Shown here piece after piece: positions 57,755 to 64,000 of a stretch of 64,000 bases of DNA (positions within the stretch are counted from its first letter, which is position 1; each line of letters starts with the position of its first letter). The stretch is taken from the NCBI RefSeq assembly GCF_024181585.1, contig NZ_CP054258.1, positions 1,798,001 through 1,862,000 on the forward strand, read 5' to 3'. The notes under the pieces are model-generated. The model ran no database searches. It was not told the origin of the DNA and was given only the letters and a program-made list of their open reading frames with translations. A program made the position numbers and the translations under genes. The DNA is from Treponema socranskii subsp. buccale. Its GTDB lineage: Bacteria; Spirochaetota; Spirochaetia; Treponematales; Treponemataceae.

Positions 57755-58531
57755 ATGTATAAAGTGCTTATCGCAGAAGATGAAGAACTGATCCGCCGCG
57801 GCCTCACCTACACGATAGATTGGCTTTCACTCGGCTGCACCGTCATAGGAGAAGCGGCGGACGGCCTTGAAGGTTTACAAAAGATCAAAGAGACGCATCC
57901 CGACATCGTCATCGCAGATATCCGCATGCCGGGTATCAGCGGTCTCGAAATGATTGAAAAAGCAAAAGAATCGGGAGAACGCTTTTACGCGATCATCCTG
58001 TCAAGCTACAGCGAATTCGATTATGCGAGACAGGCGATCCTCCTCGACGTCGGCGAATATTTGGTTAAACCGATCGTAGACGACGAACTCGAAGAAGCGA
58101 TCGAAAGAGCAAAAGAGAAAATCGGCGAATCGGCGAAAACCGATATCGACGGAACGGGAAAAACGGAAGTCGATCAAAGCGGCCGCGTGCTTCGATTTTT
58201 CAACGGCAGCGTACAAAGCGGCAACTTTTACGTCGCGGAAACGATCAAGCGCATTGAAGACGCCTACCGGACAAAGATTACTATAGAAGATATAGCGGCC
58301 TCTCTCGGCGTTTCCGTAAGCTATTTGAGCAGAAAAATCAAGAGGGAAACGAATATGACCTTTGTCGATCTGCTCAACGGCTTGCGTATCGCAAAGGCTG
58401 CCGAATTGCTCGCCACGGGAAAATACCGCATGTACGAAATCGCCGAAATGACGGGTTTTACGAATTACAAATATTTTTGTACGGTTTTTAAGCGCTACAC
58501 GGGTTACGCGCCGTCAAAGCTCGTCAGGTAA
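57755..58531 (+). CDS. AraC-type response regulator
   Basis: 259 residues. The receiver domain has acidic pocket EDEE, phosphoacceptor Asp in PDIVIADIRMPG and switch LSS and VKP residues. The C-terminal AraC helix-turn-helix pair is IAASLGVSVSYLSRKIKRET and IAEMTGFTNYKYFCTVFKRY. YesN-like. The ATG at 57755 was preferred over the TTG two codons before; it lies three bases after the kinase stop codon, so coupled translation is likely. It is followed after 138 bases by tctC. Confidence 0.9.
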   Translation: MYKVLIAEDEELIRRGLTYTIDWLSLGCTVIGEAADGLEGLQKIKETHPDIVIADIRMPGISGLEMIEKAKESGERFYAIILSSYSEFDYARQAILLDVGEYLVKPIVDDELEEAIERAKEKIGESAKTDIDGTGKTEVDQSGRVLRFFNGSVQSGNFYVAETIKRIEDAYRTKITIEDIAASLGVSVSYLSRKIKRETNMTFVDLLNGLRIAKAAELLATGKYRMYEIAEMTGFTNYKYFCTVFKRYTGYAPSKLVR

Positions 58532-58669
58532 CCGCTCGGTGCATTTGCACGGCAAACGAAGACACAGGCACAAACGTGTGAAGTTCATTTTTCCGAACCT
58601 TTTTACCGAATTTTAGGATTGTGTTATTAATAAAGGGGAATTAAAATTAATAAATAAGAGGTATGTACT

Positions 58670-59653
58670 ATGAAACGAAGCATTATTTTAACGGCGGCTC
58701 TTGCTGCCGCCGTGCTCGCAGGCTGCTCGAAAAAATCGGGAAGCGGCGCCGATGCATCGGGTGCGGGCTGGAAACCGGAAAAAGACGTAACGGTTATCGT
58801 CGCATACAAAGCCGGAAGCGGTACGGATACGGGAGCGCGCATCCTGTGTTCCGTTGCCGAAAAATATGTCGGCAAAACGCTCATCGTCACGAACAAAGAA
58901 GGCGCCGACGGAAAGATCGGATATACGACGCTTGCCACTTCAAAGCCCGACGGCTACACGATCGGCTTTATCAATCTGCCGACATTCAGTTCGCTTTCCA
59001 TCCAGCCGAACAGCCCCTTTACGAAAGATTCGATCGTTCCGATCTGCAATCACCTGTTCGAACCCTCGGTCGTCGTCGTACGCAAAGACGCGCCGTGGAA
59101 CACGATCGAAGAATTGATCGACTACTGCAAAGCGCATAAAAACGAAGTCAAATGCTCGACGAACGGTGTCAAAGCGTCGAACCACATCGGTGCGCAGCTT
59201 TTGGCAAAAGCGGCCGGTTTTGAAATCAGCTGCATCCCCTACGGCGGAACCGCCGACCAGCTCCTCGCGCTTCGTCAGGGCGAAGTCGATATGTCCGTTC
59301 CGAAATCGGCCGATGTCGCCCCGCTCATCGGAGATAACGGAGAGCTCAAAGTGCTCGCGACTTACACGGAAAACCGTCTCGCAGAAATGCCGGACGTTCC
59401 GACGCTGAAAGAAAAAGGCTATAACCTCGTCTACGGTTCGGCACGCGCCCTCGTCGCGCCGAAAGGTACCCCGCAGGCCGCGATCGATTTCTATGTCGAT
59501 GCATTCGAAAAAACGATAAACGATCCCGACAATATCGAAAAGAGCAAAAACGCAGGTCTCGCACTCGACTTTATGTCACCCGATGCGCTCGGCCAGTTTA
59601 TGGACGCGCAGGAGGACTTCGTCAAAAATACGCTTCCCACATTGTTCAACTGA
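58670..59653 (+). CDS. tctC: tripartite tricarboxylate transporter substrate-binding lipoprotein
   Basis: 327 residues. Lipobox LAGC near residue 18 instead of the usual cleaved signal, so it should be membrane-anchored. The family features VTVIVAYKAGSGTDTGAR, NKEGADGKIG and YGGTADQLLALRQGEVD match TctC (Bug) proteins that bind carboxylates. GAGG is eight bases upstream. Followed by two strong hairpins before tctB, which may give extra binding protein. Confidence 0.92.
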   Translation: MKRSIILTAALAAAVLAGCSKKSGSGADASGAGWKPEKDVTVIVAYKAGSGTDTGARILCSVAEKYVGKTLIVTNKEGADGKIGYTTLATSKPDGYTIGFINLPTFSSLSIQPNSPFTKDSIVPICNHLFEPSVVVVRKDAPWNTIEELIDYCKAHKNEVKCSTNGVKASNHIGAQLLAKAAGFEISCIPYGGTADQLLALRQGEVDMSVPKSADVAPLIGDNGELKVLATYTENRLAEMPDVPTLKEKGYNLVYGSARALVAPKGTPQAAIDFYVDAFEKTINDPDNIEKSKNAGLALDFMSPDALGQFMDAQEDFVKNTLPTLFN

Positions 59654-59666
59654 CGGAGCATGCCGT

Positions 59667-59746
59667 AAAACGTCGATTGATCCGCATGAACATCGATCGG
59701 CGTTTTCGAAAAGCTGCGGCGAGCCGTTGTATGCAGCCGCAGCTTT
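59667..59746 (+). terminator. two intercistronic hairpins between tctC and tctB
   Basis: The first pairs AAAACG with CGTTTT, with an inner CGAT/ATCG (59667-59706). The second is an 11-pair stem, AAAGCTGCGGC (59710-59720) with GCCGCAGCTTT (59736-59746). They could stabilise the tctC message or reduce read-through. Confidence 0.6.
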
Positions 59747-59770
59747 ATCGTCTCCATCTTCGGAGGTTAT

Positions 59771-60217
59771 ATGAAAAAAAGCGATATCATTTTAGTTGCG
59801 GCAGTCTATGCGATTACCGCTTTTTTCTTTGTCATGGTGCTGCAATATCCGAGCGACGTGCGCATCTATCCGATCTTTATCATGACGGTACTCGCCGTAT
59901 TGACGACGATGCATTTGATCGGCTGTCTCGTAAAATTCGCTCGGGAGAAAAAAATCGAAAACGATATGCCCCTTCTCTTCGAGCATTTTAAAGCCAAGCA
60001 ATTTTTTACCGTTTTTGCAATGCTGCTCGCATACGTCGTTTTAATAAACGTACTCGGTTTTTACGTTTCAAGTCTTTTGTTCATCGCGGGAACGCTTATA
60101 TTTTTTAAGATCAAACCGCTGTACATCGTCATAACGACCGTCGTATTTCTCGTTTTGATTTACGGCGGATTTTCAACGTTTTTGCATGTTCCGCTTCCGC
60201 GGGGTCTGCTGATCTGA
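59771..60217 (+). CDS. tctB: tripartite tricarboxylate transporter small membrane subunit
   Basis: 148 residues with four hydrophobic segments (IILVAAVYAITAFFFVMVLQ first), the size and topology of TctB. Short cytoplasmic loops rich in Lys. GGAGG lies about three bases before the ATG. It pairs with TctA in the inner membrane and lies 17 bases before it. Confidence 0.88.
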   Translation: MKKSDIILVAAVYAITAFFFVMVLQYPSDVRIYPIFIMTVLAVLTTMHLIGCLVKFAREKKIENDMPLLFEHFKAKQFFTVFAMLLAYVVLINVLGFYVSSLLFIAGTLIFFKIKPLYIVITTVVFLVLIYGGFSTFLHVPLPRGLLI

Positions 60218-60234
60218 AAAGCGGGAGGTATTTT

Positions 60235-61755
60235 ATGGATTTTTCGTTAATCGGCGCGGGATTCGTCAACGCACTTATGCCGCTCAATCTGCTTGCAATG
60301 CTGTTAAGCACGACGATCGGTATCATCATCGGTGCGCTGCCCGGCCTTTCGGCCGCAATGGGAGTCGCGCTCATCATCCCGATCACCTTCGGTATGCCGC
60401 CTTCGACAGGTCTCATCGTACTCGCGGGCATTTACTGCGGTGCGATTTTCGGCGGATCGATTTCGGCCATATTGATTCACACGCCGGGTACTCCCGCTTC
60501 CGCCGCAACCGCGATCGACGGTTACCAGCTGACGCTCCAAGGCAAAGCGGGCAAAGCGCTCGGAACTGCGGTTATCTCGTCGTTTTTCGGCGGTCTTTTA
60601 AGCTGCATTTCCCTTTACTTTTTTTCGCCGCCGCTTGCAAAACTCGCGATGGCTTTCGGAAGCCCGGAATATTTTTGGCTTTCGATTTTCGGTTTGACGA
60701 TCATCGCCGGCGTCAGCTCCGACTCCATGATAAAGGGACTCATTTCCGGCGCGTTCGGTCTTTTGCTTTCGACCATCGGCATGGATACGATGAACGGCGT
60801 ATTCCGCTTTACGTTCGGACAGGCGGCCTTGTATGAAGGACTCCCCTTTACCGCGACGCTTATCGGTCTCTTTTCGATGTCGCAAGTCCTCGTGCTCGCC
60901 GATCACAAAATCCGTAAAGCCGGAGAATTGGTCGAGTTCGACGACCGCGTCCTCCTCAACCGTAAGGAGATGAAACTGATCGCGCCGACGATTTTGCGCT
61001 CGTGGATTATCGGCAACGTCATCGGTATCCTCCCGGGTGCGGGCGCGTCGATCGCGTCTTTCCTCGGCTACAACGAAGCGCGGCGCGCATCGAAGCATAA
61101 AGAAGCGTTCGGGCACGGAAGCATCGAAGGAGTTGCCGGCTCCGAAGCGGCGAACAACGCGGTTACCGGAGGTTCTCTCATTCCGACGCTCACGCTCGGC
61201 ATCCCCGGCGAAAGCGTTACGGCGGTTCTCATGGGCGGTCTTTTGATCCACAATATGCAGCCCGGTCCCGACCTCTTCAACAAATACGCAGCCGTCACCT
61301 ATACGTTTTTTGCGGGCTTTGCGTTCGTACAGTTTTTTATGCTCGCGCTGGGACTGTGGGGCAGCAGATGGTTTGCAAAAATTTCGCGCGTATCCGACGC
61401 GATTTTGATCCCGATCATATTTGCACTGAGCGTCGTCGGATCCTATGCGATCCGCAACAGCATGGCGGACGTCGTCATCATGTTCATCTTCGGCGTCATC
61501 GGCTACTTTGTAAAACTCTTCGGCCTCAACTCCGCAGCCATCGTCTTAGCTCTCATCCTCGGTCCGATCGGAGAACGCGGCCTTCGCCGCTCGCTCTTGC
61601 TTTCGAAGGGAAATCCTGCTATCCTGTTTTCAACGCCGGTTTGCTGGGTATTGATAACCTTGTGCGTATTCAGTATATTCTCTCCCATGCTCATGCAAAA
61701 ACTGGAAAATAAATACAAGGAGCGCGATCCGAACGCGGATATGCCGAAAGACTGA
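60235..61755 (+). CDS. tctA: tripartite tricarboxylate transporter large membrane subunit
   Basis: 506 residues, about 12 membrane segments. Conserved GALPGLSAAMGVALIIPITFG near residue 38 and GILPGAGASIASFLGYNEAR are the paired glycine-rich loops of TctA. It is the channel-forming, ion-coupled subunit. GGGAGG is seven bases upstream. The gene is followed two bases later by mgtC. Confidence 0.94.
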   Translation: MDFSLIGAGFVNALMPLNLLAMLLSTTIGIIIGALPGLSAAMGVALIIPITFGMPPSTGLIVLAGIYCGAIFGGSISAILIHTPGTPASAATAIDGYQLTLQGKAGKALGTAVISSFFGGLLSCISLYFFSPPLAKLAMAFGSPEYFWLSIFGLTIIAGVSSDSMIKGLISGAFGLLLSTIGMDTMNGVFRFTFGQAALYEGLPFTATLIGLFSMSQVLVLADHKIRKAGELVEFDDRVLLNRKEMKLIAPTILRSWIIGNVIGILPGAGASIASFLGYNEARRASKHKEAFGHGSIEGVAGSEAANNAVTGGSLIPTLTLGIPGESVTAVLMGGLLIHNMQPGPDLFNKYAAVTYTFFAGFAFVQFFMLALGLWGSRWFAKISRVSDAILIPIIFALSVVGSYAIRNSMADVVIMFIFGVIGYFVKLFGLNSAAIVLALILGPIGERGLRRSLLLSKGNPAILFSTPVCWVLITLCVFSIFSPMLMQKLENKYKERDPNADMPKD

Positions 61756-61757
61756 TA

Positions 61758-62453
61758 ATGACAAATGCCGTTTTTGATTTGCCGGAAATACTGACATCGC
61801 TGAATACCGTTTCGGTGTTCGTGCGCCTCGCGCTCGCCGTAGCTTTCGGAGGCATACTCGGACTCGAGCGGGGGAGAAAACACCGCCCCGCGGGTTTTCG
61901 CACGTATATGATCGTCTGCCTCTCTTCGGCGCTCATCATGATCACGGACTTATACCTCGTCGAATTCTACGGCACGGGAGATCCCGCGAGGCTCGGCGCG
62001 CAAGTCATCAGCGGCATCGGCTTTCTCGGCGCCGGCAGCATTATGATAAGCAATATGCGCATTAAAGGCATTACAACCGCCGCCGGTCTTTGGGGATCGG
62101 CGGGATTGGGTCTTGCGATCGGGGCGGGATTTTATATCGGCGCCTTTATCACCGGACTCTTTTTGCTCGTCATCCTGACGATTATGAGCAGGATCGACGC
62201 GCGGATGAACGCGATGAGCCGTTCGATGATCGTCTTCGCCGAATTCAAATCGACGGAAGCGTTTACGTCGTTCGTAAAAGAAGCACGCAAAATGAACTGC
62301 ACGTTGTCAGACATCGAAATGAAAAAATCGCTGCTCGACGGAGATTACGTCGGCGTCAACATCGCGATCTCGCTCCCGAAGCGGCAAAACCATGCCGAAG
62401 TCATTCAGCAATTCGGCGCACTCAAAGGTGTAAAATACATCGAAGAATTGTAA
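61758..62453 (+). CDS. MgtC/SapB family membrane protein
   Basis: 231 residues. Four or five N-terminal membrane helices with the signature GGILGLERGRKHRPAGFRTY and GIGFLGAGSIM. A cytoplasmic ACT-like C-terminal region follows (about 150-231). MgtC proteins affect acid and magnesium adaptation and ATP synthase in other bacteria. Its place directly behind tctA implies co-transcription; whether the functions are linked is unknown. Confidence 0.9.
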   Translation: MTNAVFDLPEILTSLNTVSVFVRLALAVAFGGILGLERGRKHRPAGFRTYMIVCLSSALIMITDLYLVEFYGTGDPARLGAQVISGIGFLGAGSIMISNMRIKGITTAAGLWGSAGLGLAIGAGFYIGAFITGLFLLVILTIMSRIDARMNAMSRSMIVFAEFKSTEAFTSFVKEARKMNCTLSDIEMKKSLLDGDYVGVNIAISLPKRQNHAEVIQQFGALKGVKYIEEL

Positions 62454-62549
62454 CGTGTCGGTAAACAATCGACTCAGGACAACCGTCTTGACTATATAGA
62501 GTTGTCTTAAAAGTCGGTTCCTTTTTTTCGCCCCCATAACGCGCCCCCG

Positions 62550-62578
62550 TTTCAAACGAGGGCGATCCGTGCTATACT
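62550..62578 (+). promoter_or_regulatory. promoter of the binding-protein/sensor unit, predicting a leaderless mRNA
   Basis: Weak TTTCAA (62550-62555), a 17-base spacer, TATACT (62573-62578), six bases to the ATG at 62585. No ribosome site. A hairpin CGTTT/AAACG overlaps the -35 region. Confidence 0.5.
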
Positions 62579-62584
62579 GACGCT

Positions 62585-63610
62585 ATGCGTACCCCTTTCC
62601 GCGCGCTTTTGTTTTCCGCAGCGCTTTTCGTTTTTACGGGCTGCTTTCAAAAGGCGAAAGGCGGCGATGCGAACACGCTCGTCGTCGCAAGTCCCCACCC
62701 GCTCGTACTCATCGTTCCCGTCATAGAGAATTTCGAAAACGAAACGGGGATCGCCGTCGAACTCGTACAGGGCGGCACAAAAGAAATACTTAAAAATCTT
62801 CAAATGCACCCCGACGCTTCTCCGTACGATGTGCTGTGGGGCGGCTCCTACGCATCGGTGCTTCCCGCTTCTTCACTCTTCGATTCTTATACAAGTGCGA
62901 ACGAAGCGTATATCAAAAATGAATATAAAAACGTCGAAGGCATGTTGAACCGCTTTTCCGACGTGCCGAGCGTTTTAATGATCAACAAAAAGCGGCTCGG
63001 CGACGTCGTAGTCTCAGGCTACGACGATCTCCTCAATCCGAAATTAAAAGGCGCGATCGCGTTCGGAAACCCGGAAACGTCGTCGTCGGCATGGGAACAT
63101 TTAATAAATATGCTCTATGCCGAAGGCAAAGGAAATCCCGACGACGGCTGGGACTACGTAAAAACGCTGTGCAAAAATCTCGACGGCATTCTTTTAAACT
63201 CTTCGAGTGCGGTCTATAACGGAGTTGCGGACGGACGCTTTGCTGTCGGTTTAACTTTCGAAGAGGGCGGCGCCAATTTTGCCGAAAAAGACGACAACAT
63301 CGCCTTAGTCTACATGAGCGAAGGCGTCGTCTTTACTCCCGACGGCGTCTATATGCCGAAAAAAATCCGGCACAAAGACAATGCCGTCCGATTTATCGAT
63401 TATGTGACGGGAAAAAACGTACAAAGCTATATCGCAAAAAAAATGAACCGCCGTTCCGTACGAAGCGACGTCGAAGTGAAAAGCCTCCTTCCGGCAAAGA
63501 GCGCAATCAAGTGCATCTCCGTAGATTACGCGTATACGACGTCGCATCAAAGCGAATGGGTAGAGCGCTTTCTCGATATCTTTGAAAGCGCGAGGCAAAG
63601 CGATGAGTAG
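62585..63610 (+). CDS. ABC-type extracellular solute-binding lipoprotein (FbpA/PgtC-like)
   Basis: 341 residues. Lipobox FTGC near residue 19. The mature protein matches the iron/phosphoglycerate-type binding family (LVVASPHPLVLIVPVIENFE, VLWGGSYASVLPA, MINKKRLGD, KGAIAFGNPETSSSA). Its stop codon overlaps the start of a membrane sensor gene by eight bases. No permease follows in the window, so a sensory role with the sensor, as with PgtC and PgtB, is inferred. Confidence 0.85.
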   Translation: MRTPFRALLFSAALFVFTGCFQKAKGGDANTLVVASPHPLVLIVPVIENFENETGIAVELVQGGTKEILKNLQMHPDASPYDVLWGGSYASVLPASSLFDSYTSANEAYIKNEYKNVEGMLNRFSDVPSVLMINKKRLGDVVVSGYDDLLNPKLKGAIAFGNPETSSSAWEHLINMLYAEGKGNPDDGWDYVKTLCKNLDGILLNSSSAVYNGVADGRFAVGLTFEEGGANFAEKDDNIALVYMSEGVVFTPDGVYMPKKIRHKDNAVRFIDYVTGKNVQSYIAKKMNRRSVRSDVEVKSLLPAKSAIKCISVDYAYTTSHQSEWVERFLDIFESARQSDE

Positions 63611-64000
63611 CACTGTGCATTTCAAAGAAGAAATACGCCGCTCGTTCATAGCGCATTCGCTCATTCCGTCCGTCGCGTTTGCAAGTATCGTCATCATCAC
63701 TTCCGTTTTTCTGTGGAACGTAAATCTCTACCGCACGCTCGCGCGCGAAAACAAAAAGCTTGCCTCCGTTTTGAACGCAGCCGTAGCCTCATACGGCGCT
63801 TTTATCGAAGAGAAAAGTCTTTCTTCCGAAAGAAGAATTTTTGACGACGCACCTTTCGTCTCCGAAGCGTATACCGTGTTGAAAGAATTTATCCATACGC
63901 AAAAGATCGCCGCGAATTTTACGCTGCTTTCCCCGTCGTACGGTATCGTACTGCAAGGAAGGACTGATGACGACTTTATCGTTCCCGAATGGCAAAATCA
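63603..64000 (+). CDS. membrane sensor protein, N-terminal part (cut by window edge)
   Basis: 132 residues open to the window end. The ATG lies inside the last codons of the binding-protein gene (ATGAGTAG). A membrane helix at about 18-42 (SLIPSVAFASIVIITSVFL) is followed by an extracytoplasmic region of mixed helix. The layout fits the sensor part of a histidine kinase or chemoreceptor; the signalling domain is outside the window. Confidence 0.6.
   Translation, partial: MSSTVHFKEEIRRSFIAHSLIPSVAFASIVIITSVFLWNVNLYRTLARENKKLASVLNAAVASYGAFIEEKSLSSERRIFDDAPFVSEAYTVLKEFIHTQKIAANFTLLSPSYGIVLQGRTDDDFIVPEWQN

Overview
The window looks like a chromosomal segment of a spirochaete of the genus Treponema. 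The reasons are family-level. It has a FabV/Ter enoyl reductase next to FabF. It has a galactose/glucose ABC transporter whose binding protein is circularly permuted in the way described for T. pallidum TP0684 (MglB-2). It also carries many SPII lipoproteins and unlinked ribosomal, cell-division and pyrimidine clusters typical of the genus. The core sequence is roughly half G+C by eye. I cannot assign a species; a GC-richer, T. socranskii-like oral treponeme is only a guess.

Layout. 1-4.6 kb (minus strand): fabF, fabV, pyrB, pyrI, pyrC (cut by the window edge). 4.7-7.0 kb (plus): infC-rpmI-rplT, a ZapB-like coiled coil, zapA and a UPF0178 protein. 7.1-10.8 kb (minus): a GAF/HD-GYP phosphodiesterase, an RNA cytosine methylase and a GH3 lipoprotein. 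10.8-11.3 kb: a hairpin-dense intergenic region holding two copies of a structured repeat. 11.3-12.1 kb: a short-chain dehydrogenase. 12.1-16.7 kb: an accessory mosaic with an AT-rich RloC/PrrC-like ATPase, a duplicated and broken acetyltransferase, a truncated regulator, a ClbS-type protein and a frameshifted Phd antitoxin. 16.9-22.1 kb (minus): one rRNA operon, 16S-tRNA-Ala(TGC)-23S-5S. 22.8-24.1 kb: lysA. 24.1-28.7 kb (minus): mglB-mglA-mglC. 28.8-30.3 kb: an amino-acid ABC binding protein and permease. 30.5-31.9 kb: argH. 32.0-34.2 kb (plus): an unknown exported protein and thiI. 34.2-37.0 kb (minus): an MGDG-synthase-like glycosyltransferase and an outer-membrane barrel. 37.1-40.0 kb (plus): uracil-DNA glycosylase and priA. 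40.1-49.4 kb (minus): a lipoprotein, a PilZ-like protein, rpoZ, a tiny AURKAIP1/COX24-type ribosomal protein, dxs, folP, cdaA, cdaR, acpS, a DUF2225 protein and truA. 49.5-51.9 kb (plus): a sugar kinase and araD. 51.9-54.4 kb (minus): a U32 protein and a degenerate alpha/beta hydrolase. 54.5-64 kb (plus): metA, a HAD protein, a YesM/AraC-type two-component system, tctC-tctB-tctA, mgtC, and a binding protein overlapping a membrane sensor (cut by the window edge).

The most striking general signal is in the promoters. At many unit starts a TATACT-like -10 box, usually 17 bases from a TTG-type -35, lies only 6-8 bases before the start codon, with no Shine-Dalgarno sequence. This predicts leaderless or nearly leaderless mRNAs (fabF, GH3, SDR, thiI, udg, metA, hydrolase, the 62.6 kb lipoprotein, argH). 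Genes inside operons have ordinary GGAGG sites. Three divergent pairs have interleaved, mutually overlapping promoters. Other points of interest are the structured repeat with compensatory stem changes, the RloC-like island, a roughly 200-residue coiled-coil extension on MglC, and intercistronic hairpins after two binding-protein genes.

All coordinates of rRNA ends and all motif matches were read by eye; no database search was run.
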